DNA of 64,000 nucleotides from the NCBI RefSeq assembly GCF_963678635.1, contig NC_087062.1, forward strand, positions 30,220,833 through 30,284,832, given 5' to 3'. Within the stretch, counting starts at the first letter, position 1, and every line of letters starts with the position of its first letter. This document shows, piece after piece, positions 1-11,340 of the stretch. Both the position numbers and the translations under genes were made by a program. The stretch comes from Symsagittifera roscoffensis. Its lineage: Eukaryota; Xenacoelomorpha; Acoela; Convolutidae. The notes below the pieces were generated by a model. The model ran no database searches. It was not told where the DNA came from and saw only the letters and a list, made by a program, of their open reading frames with translations.

Positions 1-2030
1 GTTTGCGAACCAATAAAATTATAGAGAGACAACTTAAAAAATTGAACTAGTCGCTCCCAGCTGCCACCAAAAAGAGGCACGGCTGGAGGGTTGAAAAACT
101 TTTCTATATCTATGTCAATGAGTCATAGTTTGTCTTCGAAATAAGAACTTTGAGCTAAGTCGCTTACTGAGCTCTTGAGGACTTTATTCGCACTGAAAAA
201 AGAAGAAGAAGCGTTGTCCGATATGATGCAATGAATTGTGCTGTTAGTAGACAAGTCTGGTGATACTTCTAAGTGTACCGCGCGTACAACCAAACAGGTG
301 AAGAGAAGTATATATCTCGAATATCGATTGTTGTTATCGTAAAACGAGAAAGATCCTATGAAGTCCAGTCCAGTAGTATAAAACCGATAATGATTTGCCG
401 TCGGTAATCGATGTTTTGGCACTTCCTGCAACATTCTACGGCAAGAAAGGCAGTTTCAAATAGTTTGCCTTACAGTTAAACGACAACGGAGGATCCAGTA
501 GTTTTCCTTGAGAATCAGAAACTTGACTATGTGGTTTGGTCCATCTAGATTGATGGGATATCTAGAGGTAATCAAAAATGGTGCTTTGGACAAGCGACCT
601 GGAGCACGATTACGGTCATGATCGTCGATGAAAATGCACAAAATTTGAAGTCTAATTGATGGAGAAACTTGACTATTTTACGGGGAAGTCAGATTCTTGA
701 CATAATTTTATCAAGTAAGTGTAAGCTTTTGCATGATGAGACAATTTTAGATGAGAGCTTCGCTTCTTAAATTTGGCGCCGGTCAAGGAGCAGAAAGCAA
801 CTGAGCGAATGAGCCTGTTCCAAACGCTAATGCTAAACCTTAGAGTTACATTGAACAGTAGAAATATTAGCCGGCATAATCTAAACTGTGATTTGATTTA
901 GCTGAAGCAGATCTTGTTGGGGCCAATGAGATTGGTCCTTCCAAAGAAATTGAGGTCTCTGCAACCAGTGCATATTAATTGATGGCCCATGGAAGTCCAA
1001 CCGGCTTTTCTTTTGTTTTTTTGTCGGAATGTATTTCCAATTGCGAGAGCTGCAGATATTCAAAATCTTAGCTAATGGTTTGCAACGAAGATTTTGTGTC
1101 GAACTTGAGGCGCTCTCAACCAGTAAAGAACAGTAGTGCTCTCTTACGAAAAATGACGATTGCATGTTTTGTAATCTGACTCTTCAACGATGAAATTAGC
1201 TATTTGCCCGCCTTAGACAGCTTCTTGCAGCTCCAAGTTAGGGATCTTCAATCGCTTTATTTGTGCGACTCGGACTTTACCCATCAAAAACTTGACCGAC
1301 GCGGTGTTATCTGTGTAGGCTATCCTGAGAAAAGCTACTGTCGAGAGCCTAAACTTTGAGGCGTCTGTAAATTGTGGAGATCTCTAGTTACTGTTTATGT
1401 TCCGATGATCAAGTTTTGAGGCACGTAAAGTGTTTCAAAAGTTTTGATTTCGTTTTTCCTTTCAATGAAATCTGGAATTAAGGAAAGTTCGATTACTTTG
1501 TCCAATTTCGGGACTTGACTTCAAACTGACTGAAGTATTATTCTCAATCGAATGGTTAGAGGTGCTGCAAAACCAAGAGGGTCAAAGATTGAAGCCACAA
1601 AACTCACAAAATCCGTTGGGTCATTTCTTTTTTGGGCTGAAAGTTTTGAAAAAATGTCTTATCAAGTATATGTGTCCGTAATCGGATCCCATGGAAGTCC
1701 AAGAACACGTTGCTGCTGGGGTTTGCTGTTGTGCTGGTCCACAAATAGCGGCGAATCAGTCAGTTCTAGCAACGACTGATCGTTTGAGTTACACTTTGTG
1801 AGGTTAAATCCTCCAAAGGAGAGAGTTTTCAAATATCAGACCTTATTGGATGAGCTTCATCTGGCATTGATGTCGAAATATACAAATCGTCCATGTGAAT
1901 ATTTCTTTCAATAAATTTTCTGAAAGGCTGGTACTTATCTTGATTGTCCATTGAAATTTATGGACTTTTTTAATTAGCTTGTCAGTGTTACGGTCTCCCA
2001 GTGATAGCGGAAGAACTTTTTTTATATGTA
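1..2030 (-). pseudogene. BEL/Pao LTR retrotransposon relic (pol: RT, RNase H, integrase), truncated by the window edge
   Basis: Read on the minus strand from high to low coordinate, hallmark pieces of a BEL/Pao polyprotein appear in order. Near 1850-1920 is an RT active-site-like HMDDLY with the following block kept. Near 1330-1370 is an RNase H start, FTDASKF. At 881-1165 is the typical post-RNase H stretch with WKYIPTK and GPQFLW. At 420-640 is an integrase zinc-finger region with ENYWIL and CLSC. At 123-434 is the integrase core with the superfamily hallmark RAVHLE followed by SDN. Frames change and stops interrupt it many times (for example TGA just before the CLSC pair), so it is dead. 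No LTR is visible. The upstream boundary near 2030 is only where similarity fades; the downstream part lies outside the window. The family call is firm because RAVHLE is diagnostic; exact limits are not. Confidence 0.8.
123..434 (-). pseudogene. BEL/Pao integrase core fragment
   Basis: This 103-codon open segment is the best-kept part of the relic. It has the LDFIGSF block carrying the first catalytic aspartate, then an LFTCLVVRAVHLE block and an SDN block carrying the second aspartate, as in BEL/Pao integrases. The distal glutamate region is lost past the frame end. It is a fragment of the polyprotein, not a gene with its own start; the initial Met is incidental. Confidence 0.75.
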
Positions 2031-4049
2031 GCTACCTCATTTCAATCCTCTAAAAATCCCATCTACATTCTAAATCAATTGCAACCTTCTAGCTATCAGA
2101 AGACCGTGGTTTGACTATTAGTATCTACTTCACCTAATTAGTATCTAATTCGGGAAGCTAACTAAATAACCCGTCCATTCGTATTGTTTAGAAGTTTTAA
2201 TTTGCATGCCGCGTTCTGAATTACAACCAATTTCCTCTGAGACTACTTTCATTCAGTTTAATTGAAATGTTTTCAATAGCTTAACTATCATGTCTTAGCT
2301 CAACCCAAGTTATGCCTAGTTTCACTCATGTTCCATTCACTACTTCAATGTTGCAAAATAAAAGCTATACCATTTTAGTTTCTGGATCTTTTCTCAAAAG
2401 TTAAGTTTTCTCGCGATCATAAGCAGCGTGACCAACTCCCTTTTCCAGGGGTTGGCCTGGCGAATTGCGCCACGTTCCAGTGGCAGTCTCGGGGTTTTCT
2501 TTGCTTTCTCGGGCCTAAACGCTTAAAAGTAGTTCCAAAGTCACCCTAGAGTCACCCGGGGTCATTGTCTCTTATTCGGCATAAAAAACCCATAAGGTTC
2601 CTATATGCCAAGTTTCATCCATTTCCCATTGGTACTCATTTTCTAAGGTTCAGTATCTCTTTTCCCGGGAAGGGGCTATCAAGATCGGAAGGAGTCGCCG
2701 GAAAGGTTTTATTCACAAGGGGTCTTTCGTTGTTTGTATCTAGCGTCTAACGCTGCAATAAAATCATCAAGTCCTTGCTAATTATTCTGCATATTTTCCC
2801 TATTCTCGGTCTAAGGGTTGTTTTCTCTAAAAACTATGTACTTCCGGTCTAACCGTTGGATTTAGCAGCTCAAATTCTAAAATGTGATGTACCTTGTCAC
2901 TACCTTTCATATCTCAAAACCTCAGCTTCCACCCATCACCTGGGGTCGGAAAATTGCAACAGAAGTCCGGTGCGTTGGAGGGGACGCGAAGGTTTTCCCT
3001 TCCGAATTTGATGAAACGGGACTCAATGAACCTAAGCTTAAAGGAGTGTTTGTTGTCATATTAATTTTTTCTAAGAAATAATTACGGATTATTAGTGAAG
3101 TTAGGGATGTTACCGTTTTTTACAGTTTACCTTCCCTTTTGGATAAGTATGGCATGATTTGCAGTAAGTTTCGAACCAAATGTATTTGTTGAATTGGGCA
3201 ATCAGTTAAAAAGCTTCGCAATCTCGTATGCTACGGTAACAGTGTTTTCTAAAGAATTTTAATCCAAATTTTAACTTTGAAATTTTAATTTTGGTTGTTC
3301 TGAATCACCTATTACTCACCTAGTAATCACTCCACTGAGCTTATGAAATATCGCAGCACACATTTTTATCCCTCCATAAACTCAAGCTAATGCTGTCTGA
3401 GAAAAATCCTAAGTCTTACATAGTATATATTGAAAAAAGAGGCGTACAGAAAAGTTTTAGGGATGCTTGGCTGAAAAGGATGTTTTCAAAAGGTTTACAC
3501 CATCCACGTTTGACCCACTAATCCCTAATTTTGCTTTTAAAGGCTTCGAAACCTCCCAAAAATTGTTAAAACTGATTTTTTTATTGAAAACTTCGGACAG
3601 CTCAAAAGTTTCGTGGCAAAATAAGGTCTTTATAAAGTTTTAGGGGGCTCAGAAAATAAGTTTGGTCGAACGAAAAAAAGACCGTCGGATATTTCGATTT
3701 GTTTTTCGAAAAACTACAACTTCCAGTGGCGCGTGCATAGGATTATTTTGAGAAAGTGCTCGAAAGGAGCTATAAGAACAGCAAAAGTCGAAAGGTCAAA
3801 TCTCTCAAGAGGTAAAAAAAAACATTCAATGGACCGATGGACGCGAAAATTAATAAAAACAAGAAACATGACCGTAATTGTCATTGTGATTAAATACAAA
3901 ACAAAAGTGAACCTTTTTATTTTTGTAAAGAAAAGAACAAAATTAAAATTTTTAAAGCAATAGTAATTTGTTTCAATAAAGAAGTTTTTGTTGACAGTTA
4001 AAATTGAAATGGATTCAACATTATGATGTCCAAGGCTGTTGAATTTAGT
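2031..4049. other. Unassigned stretch with a GC-richer repeat-like island (about 2400-3080)
   Basis: Most of this stretch is AT-rich with no supportable gene. The island at about 2400-3080 is richer in GC. It contains a phrase beginning TATGCCAAGTTTCATCC (near 2605), a pattern often seen in non-coding interspersed repeats of invertebrates, followed by an AATAAA near 2757. The 65-codon ORF at 2884-3081 shows no recognisable motif and I do not call it. I can see no terminal repeats or target duplication for the island. Confidence 0.3.
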
Positions 4050-4201
4050 TCACTCCGGCCTCCGCCTCTCCTCCGCCCAATCTGAGGGGTCATCTATGGT
4101 GCATATCCATGGCTGTGATTCACAGATGATATGTTTGCGGAACCATCTGAACGTGATTGCCCCTCTGATATCATTTCCGGGGATCTTCAGTATACCCATG
4201 C
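4050..4201 (-). CDS. Probable 3' coding exon of an unidentified host gene
   Basis: The minus strand from 4201 to 4050 is a compact, GC-richer open segment ending in TGA at 4050-4052. It is preceded by an AG acceptor (AAACTAAAG, intron end at 4202). From the ATG at 4199 it reads 49 residues with a composition typical of a real protein: GILKIPGNDIRGAITF at the start, an RWFRKH block, ICESQPWICTIDD, and a charged WAEERRRPE end. The acceptor leaves two bases before the ATG codon, so the upstream exon must end in phase 1. No upstream exon is obvious between 4.2 and 7.8 kb. The third exon of the minus-strand gene upstream (ending 35731) is also phase 1, so an alternative terminal exon of that gene is possible but unproven. 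Family not recognised. Confidence 0.45.
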
Positions 4202-5128
4202 CTTTAGTTTAAAAAAAGCTGTTCAACTTAGTGCATAACTTTTTGAATGAAACTAAATATGCAAAAAAAAACAACAAAAGTAAAAGCCAATTCTTTTCCT
4301 TGCGTATTAAAAAAAAATTAAAACTTTTTAAGATACAGGTTGGAAAATTAGCAAATGCTAGATGAAACTGGAAGGATTTAGCTAACCAGATAAAAATTTT
4401 GTTTTGAAAGCGCAAAATCGCCAGTATATCATAACTAGTTACTAGTTTCAAATGTGTTCTTGCTGTGGAAATATCCTTGCAAAGAACCCAAGTAAATTTA
4501 ACATATGGGCTCATACTGGCTGATGGTTAAAATAAGCGAACAAGGAAGCTGCTCAAGCAAATAGTACAGAAAAAAACTGCTTCAATCTACGCATAGGATT
4601 TTCATAAGCAGTTTTGTTGTCTCTAAAATTTGTCCATCATATATGGTAGAAGCGCCTAAGACCTTTTCATGTCTATATTGTCAAAACATACGATTGTTTT
4701 TTGAAGCTGGACAAATTAATTTTTTCAATTCTTTTGTTTGTCTTTCCCTGGAATAAAATGTAAGTCAACCAACCCCATCAGCTTCTCAAAGAACCAATTT
4801 GAGCCAATAAACTCAAATTCCTCAGAAACTATTCATAATCTACTGGCTTTGAAACTATTCAAACTCTAATGGCTATTTTACGCCGTCATCAACGTGAAGA
4901 AAAAATTGGTTCAATTGTTAATTGAAATCAAAAAGTTGTAATTTCTGTCCCGTGACCGAAAACACTATTTTTTTTCTGAACTGATTTCAAAAGTAAGTTC
5001 AACACGTTAAATAAATAAATTTAAGGATTGGTTTTTCGAGTACCACTGGAGAAACATTTCATCGCATTCTGTCTGCATAAAGCCATCAACGACTAGAGAC
5101 TTGGAGATGGTTTCTGACAAACTTGATG
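4202..5128. other. AT-rich intergenic or intronic DNA
   Basis: No exon, repeat boundary or RNA gene is visible. The 101-codon minus ORF at 4209-4514 is rich in Phe, Leu and Lys as expected for chance ORFs in AT-rich DNA and has no motif. Confidence 0.5.
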
Positions 5129-5136
5129 GGTAAATA
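5129..5136. repeat. 8-bp target site duplication of the MITE (left copy)
   Basis: GGTAAATA here matches GGTAAATA at 5543-5550 exactly, on the other side of the terminal inverted repeats. Confidence 0.85.
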
Positions 5137-5542
5137 CAGGGGCGGATCTAGGATTTTCTCGAGGGGGGGGGGGCGGATTTTCAAAAAATTTTGACGACCT
5201 TTTTTTTAGGTCGATCAGATTGATTTTCCGAGCTCTCCCAGAGCAGTAAAAAGACCCTGTTTTGGCCAAATTTTCTGCGCCGCAGGCAAGTTTTTGAAAA
5301 AACAGGTCAAAAAAGCCGTTTTTGGGCACTTTTTGGAAAATTTTGACAAAAAAAACGCGTTTTTTTTTGGCGCGCGCTCGCCCTCAAAATTAGTATATAT
5401 TGGCGCCAAAGGCGCCTTTAGAAAAATTTTAGGGTCGGTCGGCCAAAAATGGATTTCTTAAAAAGTATCGAATCCCTGAAAAAGTTCGAATCCCTGAAGG
5501 GGGGCGTCCGCCACCGCCGCCCCCCCCCTAAATCCGCCCCTG
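5137..5542. mobile_element. Non-autonomous hAT-type DNA transposon (MITE), 406 bp
   Basis: The element starts CAGGGGCGGATCTAGG and ends in the reverse complement CAGGGGCGGATTTAG, giving terminal inverted repeats of about 16 bp with one mismatch. It is flanked by a perfect 8-bp direct repeat GGTAAATA (5129-5136 and 5543-5550). An 8-bp duplication and CAGxGG-type ends are the signature of the hAT superfamily. Just inside each end is a long G or C run (5162-5173 and 5521-5528), so the arms can fold back. It encodes no transposase; the small ORFs inside are not genes. Confidence 0.85.
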
Positions 5543-6045
5543 GGTAAATATTTCTACCAATCAGTCATTATATCATGAAAGTAGCCCACGACTCGTATAC
5601 AAGTGCATAAATTTTATCTCAAATGCAAGGCTTTTACTCTTAGATTTTTTCGTTATCAAGGAATACGTTGAATTATGTTTATTTATTTATTTCAAAATAC
5701 CAGTTTCTACCAACTGCATCACGTTTTTCTGACACATTAAATTTTTTTCGAGTAAGCGAGTTTATAAAGTTGTTAATATGATAAAAAGCATTTACAGCGA
5801 CAAAATATGGTTTTTCACGGTTACAACGGGATGAAAATGGGTTAATTTCTAGCGCTTCAAGCTAATAAAAAAAATTTTAATGCAGATGTAACAACAGTGT
5901 TTTTGAAACCCGTAAAAAACATGGAAGTGTACGAAGTAAAATGTTAATTTTTTAGGGGTTAGGTCAGCTCATTTACTTTCTGTGGACGAAAAAAAATGTT
6001 GCTGCAGAAGGTTCTGAAAATTGAGAAATTAAATTAGAAAAAACC

Positions 6046-6400
6046 TCTTCAATCAATTTGGAATGGTTTCTAAGGCGGATTAGATCGCCGCTTACGCATT
6101 AATAGCACTAAGTATATCGCGCGTTAATTGTCCCAAATTGGCCAAAACAGCAACCATTAAACCCCATATGACCTTACAAAAAATGATGACAGATGATACA
6201 TTTTTTTTTAAATGGAGCTCAGAACAACATTTTTTCGGATTACAAAAAAAAACTCCGTTAAAAATGGCTAGTTAAAAAGTCGAAATGTGTCTGGAGAAAA
6301 AACCACTCCGAGCACAAACATTCCGTCACTTTCTTTGAAAGCCAGAACAATAATCGCAGTAGTAACGGTAGTAACGGCTCACTTGTGAAAAATTACCGCG
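6046..6400 (+). repeat. Copy of unnamed interspersed repeat R1
   Basis: R1 is recognised by a run of landmarks in fixed order: TTTGGAA-GATTTCTAAG-CGGATTA, then GC-TTACGC-TTAATAGC, then TATATCGCGCGTTAATTG, CCAAATTGG-CAAAA, AAACCCC-AT, a GGCTAGTTAAAAA-TCGAAATTTGTC block and a final CGGAACAA. This copy has all of them. It encodes no protein I can find. The rest of 5551-7017 is AT-rich and empty apart from an R1 terminal-type block near 6918-6980. Confidence 0.6.
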
Positions 6401-7017
6401 AAAATTTTGGAAAGTAGTTTGTTTATTTTAATCAATTGATGCCAGTAGGTTTTATCGAATGTTAATTGCTTTATCTGGCTGGTGTTTTTGTAGTTACGGC
6501 ATTATCGTGTGCTAATTTCTTGTAGGTTTTGAGTGCGTCAGCTTAACATCTGCACAATTAACAGCAAATTGCGCTTACATACAGTTTCCTAGACTTTTTA
6601 ATACCTTAGGGTACAAAGCTAAACAACAAATGGATTACATTTTTTAAAATGATTGTTTTCAAAGACCATTTCAGTTATCATTTGCTGACGAATTAAAAAT
6701 GTTGAAAATTGGGATATAATAAGCAGATAGTTGTAAGATTGTGGATAAACCTAAAAAAAAACTGAAAAATTGATTAAAATTTTTTCGCGAATTTACCATC
6801 GCTTTCAAAGCTTAGGAAGTTCGCAAATTGAATCAACTTTCAAAACTAAAAATCAGGCACGCTATTTCGCGTCATTCAAATTTCTGTTGACTTTCGAAAC
6901 AAAAACAAAATTGGCCTTATCAGGGCAAAGCCTTGAATATCCCGACTGCCTTTTAATTTGTATGAAGCAGTAATAACGTGAAAAAACTAAATGTAATAAA
7001 AAAAAAATTGAAAAATT

Positions 7018-7440
7018 CGAGAAATTTTGTGAGAATTTTCTCCCCACACGCCATATAAAGTACAAAGTAATATGTTTCGCTCCTAGTAACAAAACTATTA
7101 TAGCAAAAAGCTTCTTTAAACCAATTTGGAACGATTTCTAAGACGGATTAAATCTCCGCTTACGTGTTAATAGCAAGAATTATATCGCGCGTTAATTGTA
7201 CCAAATTGGTCAAAATGGCAATTTTAAACCCCCCATAAGTTTACAAAAAATCAATCACATGTGAAATAGTTTTTTTTAAATTTAAGCTCATGACAAATAT
7301 ACCTTTTAAATGATATAAGAAATTTCTGTCAAAAATGGCTAGTTAAAAAATCGAAATTTGTCTGAAAAAATAAAAAATCAGAAAATATCCGTTACTTTCG
7401 TTGCGAAAGTCGGAACAAAAACAAACCGTGAAAAAAGTCA
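7018..7440 (+). repeat. Copy of interspersed repeat R1, ancestor of the array-borne copies
   Basis: This copy has the same landmark order as the copy at 6046 plus an upstream block, TCTCCCCACACGCCATATAA. It and the adjoining DNA to about 7806 are the apparent source of the segments at 13396-14159, 18275-19028 and 22150-22911 inside the downstream tandem array. Confidence 0.6.
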
Positions 7441-7880
7441 CGTTATTAAAAAAAATCAACTTGACGTTTAGAAAAATATATGTATAACTATTGTTTATAG
7501 AAACGTTTCTATATCAACTAGCCTCTCAATGAAAATCAACTTGACCTTAAAAAAAGTATATTTTTTATAGATTTTGTTAACAAAATGGTTTCTATATCAA
7601 CTACAGTTCCATTTGCGCATCAGTTGTAACACTGGTCGTTTGTTTCTTACTGTCTCTTGATTAAAAAAAATTGGGGCAGGGCTAGTATACGTTAGACAGG
7701 TGGAACAAAAAAATGGTTCCAGTTTGCAAATCTTTATCAGTATCTTTAAACAGACCAGAAAACAATTTTCAGTAAATTTTAAAGATTCCCAATTTCTCTC
7801 ATTATCCCTCGCGTTCTAGCCCAGAATAAAGAACCAACAAGGAACCAAAAAAAAAGTATAAAAAAAATATAAGTTCAATG

Positions 7881-8009
7881 TTAACAACCTTTCTCCACGG
7901 GGAGGACGAACTGTTCGTTAAGGTAGAATTCTCCCGACATTTTCAGCTGGCCAGGTCCAAAACCGATCTCAGTGATGACATTGTAACACAATTTAGAAAT
8001 GTAAGTGGC
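7881..8009 (-). CDS. Host gene A, exon 5 (terminal coding exon)
   Basis: On the minus strand an acceptor TTATATTGCAG precedes 8009, and the exon reads 42 codons in phase 0 to a TAA at 7881-7883. The peptide starts ATYISKLCYNVITEIGFG and continues PGQLKMSGEFYLNEQF, ending LPVEKGC, a balanced, non-repetitive composition unlike the AT-driven ORFs around it. Phase 0 matches exon 4, which ends on a complete codon at 8604. The intron between them is 594 bp. Residues 207-248 of the model. No AATAAA is obvious just downstream. I do not recognise the family. Confidence 0.6.
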   Translation of the reverse strand, partial: ATYISKLCYNVITEIGFGPGQLKMSGEFYLNEQFVLPVEKGC

Positions 8010-8603
8010 CTGCAATATAATTGTACTTTGGTATTCTGTTAACTTGCATAATTTAAAAATAAGTTAGCATCGTATTCTTTTGTGATTTGTCAATTGATAA
8101 GTTACAAAACGAGTATCAACAATTTTTTTTTGCATTTGAAAAAATGCATTTAGTCGAAAAAAAATCAGGATAGTATAAGCATTATAACTGATAGTTTAGA
8201 TGTAAAGCCTGTAATAGAAGTCTGTCGTTCGCGACCACGAAGTTCAGTCTAAACAAGGTATGCGGAGCGACTTAACAAAGTCTTTTCTTCAGTAGCGCGG
8301 ACCCCGACTCGGGTTGTTATTTTTAACGGAGCTTTTTGATTTCAAAAACATCCTGAAAATGCAATAAGTTCGCGATGTGATTGATGAGTTGGATAACGGT
8401 GCTAGTTTATACCTGTCGAAATTAGTAATAAGTAATTTTTCTCAAATTATCTATAGAAAAGCAGAAACGAGTTTTTCCGCTCAGAGAGACATCAACATGG
8501 ATCTGCAGATGCACTGGTGATCTCACAGGCTTTTCTAAAGTTACTAAAAAGCATTTGTACATTTTTTTGCCGCAACACAATTTATTATTATTATTTTTAT
8601 TAC

Positions 8604-8734
8604 CTGTATCCAGTTGACCTGTTTGTCCTCTGGGGCGTAGAAGTCGAACAACAGATCCAAATACTCCTCCGGACTCACTCCTTTCTCCTGGCCTTGAGTC
8701 TGGTAGATGTATTTCTGGAAGCTACAGCAAATAT
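8604..8734 (-). CDS. Host gene A, exon 4
   Basis: The exon lies between an acceptor GCGTGCCTGCAG and a donor CAG|GTAATAA. It is 131 nt: two bases that complete a split Asp codon (G|AT) from exon 3, then 43 codons. The peptide includes ICCSFQKYIYQTQGQEKG and SPEEYLDLLFDFYAPEDK and ends VNWIQ. The last ~32 nt of this exon, together with its donor and following intron, recur inside the downstream tandem array (about 14230-14258, 19650-19690, 23536-23576), but the copies lack the rest of the exon and its acceptor, so only this one is usable. Residues 163-206 of the model. Confidence 0.65.
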
Positions 8735-9249
8735 CTGCAGGCACGCAAAGCAAATTCGAATCAAGTAGAAAATCCTCCCCTTAAATGAACACAGTTAAGA
8801 TCCTTCACACCAGCGTTGAATTTGGATTGATCTTGGAGCGCGTAAAATAAACGATTCTGATTTGCTAAAATTTCCAAGATAGAAGCAAGTTAAAATCGCG
8901 CCCCTAAACTGCTTTGGGGAAGGCCCGAGTGAATCGTGATGTCTCGAATTTCTCGACCAAATTTTGGTATGTTTTGATTTTCTCGGCCCAAAAAAAAGTT
9001 TCGACTTTGTTCGACCCAGTTCAGATGCGCTTCGAGTTTCTCGACCAAAATTCGAAATGTTTCGACTTTTTTCAACGGTCTCGACCAACGCTTTTCAAAA
9101 CTTTGTTTGTTCGACCATTTTGTTTGCTCGACCCTTATTTTGTTGCCTTCAATTGCTTTGGTGGATCTGAAAACAATCTGAAAACTTTTAAAATTTTTAT
9201 AGCAAAAAATGAGGCTTTTCACTAATGGCTTTTAATTAATTCATGTTCG
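8735..9249. other. Intron 3 end of host gene A, with a cluster of TTCGAC/CTCGACC motifs
   Basis: Between about 8940 and 9145 the plus strand carries roughly ten irregularly spaced motifs of the form TTCGAC or CTCGACC embedded in T-rich sequence. It is not a clean tandem repeat: spacing varies between about 20 and 40 bases. Overlapping ORFs on both strands here (8795-9225) are shadows of this composition. I assign no function. Confidence 0.4.
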
Positions 9250-11340
9250 TATTGCTTCAATATTTTGTCAATGGTCTTAGGTTTTTAGGTTTAATTGATT
9301 GGCTTATAATTCAGTTTTTGCCCTAATTTACTCGCAAACAGCGGTGTTTTGGTAAATTTCGAACAGGTTTTAGTCAACAATTGAACTCTGTACAGATGAT
9401 TTGTAATTAATTCAAGTGCCAAGGCTTTATTTTGTCTTTAGATATAGTAGTCGGCCTTGCTGGTACTCGGCTTTGCTTGGCTGGAGAAAAAAGATGGTTC
9501 CTTTGGTGAGCTGTCTAGCTGGATAGGTTCCGCCACCGTACATCTAAAAGTTATGGTCCAGGTAAAGTGCTGAGCTGTTCTGCGACCGCCGGTCCGCTTG
9601 ACGGTGTCGTGGCCGTTTGTGCGAATGTTTCTTAACCTGTAAAACTCAAGTCAAGGTTATGATCCGCGGTTATACTCTGGCAATTAGGAGCAATTTTGTT
9701 CGAAACGTCGTCGAAGTAATCGTCAAATAACCAAATCCAAGAATTAAGGTTCAATAAGTAACAGGAACGTGAAGTATTCTGGGATGACACGGGTTTTACT
9801 ACAACTTCCATTGGGAGCAGAGTAACGCCTGAGGTCGGAGCCATTCTGGTTGGGCACAGGGTTGTCTGAAATGGAAATGTCCGTGGAACTTCTTCGGTGA
9901 AAAAACTTTCCTTTTCCCGGCTAAACTAGAGAAATTGTTAGTGCCACTCCCCATGGTTGTCGAAAGAAAGTAACAAAACTTTCGAGGGATCTGGGAGCAT
10001 TTTTTTTTGTCAGCTAGGTCTGATTTAAATAAAATGAAATCACTTTCAAGCTTGACTGTATGATCCCAAGAGTCGATGATTGCTTCCTTGACGAGATTAA
10101 AATATGGTTCTCCATTTTCCCGTTAGTCGTCTTGTGTAAAAATTACTTTTTCGTGCTGAAATCAACTTTTTCTGTATTTTTCGGCGTCGTTGGATTCCGG
10201 GGTTAGGGGTCGTGCAATTTTTTGCAAACTTCGAGGCCAAAGGAACGTTGTCCTCCAATTCTGCAGACGATTCCAAGTCGGCATCTGCGTTTCCGTCATC
10301 TGTCCTATCGTGCAGTTCCAGTTCTTGATTGATTGTTCTTGATCTGAAAATTCAAAGAAAATCAGGTTTCTTCCTCCAGTGTTCCCGAGTCCGTTAAAGT
10401 GTGTTTCCGAAAAGAAGTAAATCCGATAAAAAACTGTTCAGTAATTTTCAGTTTCCAGATGATTTTTTTAATCGAAGCGCTGAAGGTCGGCTTTGATAAT
10501 TCGTACGATATAGAAAACAAATTAGATTTCATAGTTTATACAAGCCTGTCTACCACCCCGTTGGATGTATGATCTTCCACTGTACAATAAATAGTTTCAA
10601 TTGTGAATTTTGGCAGAATTTACAAAATTGTGAGGTATAAAGCATGACCCATGTTTGACTTAAATTTTTTTGAAATCCGTGAAGATGTCAATAATCGTCT
10701 GAAATTGGGGTAACTGAACTTGAGGAAGTGTTGTTAACTAATTTTGCGGACGTGCATTCGGTAACGTGATTGATGCATAGAAGGACACAATTTTTTTTCC
10801 CCAGAAAACATCTAATGGTCCGGCAGACTCCAATTTTACTTTCTCGTTCGAGAATGACACATCCAGAACTTAAGCCGTCTGTTCCGCTCCCAACAATATT
10901 TTAGTATTCTTACCACATATTCAGCAGTCTTTGCAGGACTTGCCCTGGCAGTATATCTTTCGATAAATGTGTGGCCACCAGATATACTCAGCCAGAAGTT
11001 TCATCCCGAACTGCACGGGGTGAGTCTCGTAGAGCATAGAGCTGAAGAACTGAAGGCTCCCCAAATTGCCTCTGTTATGACAAACTTATTAACCAAAAAT
11101 AGGAGCTCGTCTACTCTATGACGATCCTTCTCAGAGTGTCTCATGTATATTCCAAGTGTGCTCATCGGTCCGTCACTCTGGATGGTTTTGATCAGGTCGC
11201 AGATGATTTGCAGTTTGCGATCAGGTCGCAGTTATCATCAGGTCCATCTTTAAACTTAAGGGCTTTATTGTGTACCTCTTGGACAATTACTATGTTTTGA
11301 TTTTTGGGCTTTCTCTGTTCGTTGGCTCTCGTTTAACCAG
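9250..11340 (-). pseudogene. Array block X1 (oldest copy): decayed Gypsy integrase and downstream sequence
   Basis: The block aligns by eye with 14290-16219, 19691-21489 and 23577-25530 but has many more differences. The minus strand at 10951-11042 keeps the integrase zinc-finger block (HPGQ-like, then YIWW-like). The second Cys pair is near 10931-10946 and the catalytic-glutamate block (VERL-like) near 10540-10560. The 9632-9844 segment corresponds to the C-terminal tail found in all copies (LLNLNSW-WLFD). Confidence 0.6.

Noticed and set aside
2884-3081. 65-codon plus-strand ORF in a GC-richer island
   Set aside because: No motif, no splice partners; the island looks like a non-coding repeat.
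5162-5173. G-run as a G-quadruplex or regulatory element
   Set aside because: A single G-run of 12 paired with a C-run at the other MITE end; explained by the element's inverted structure.
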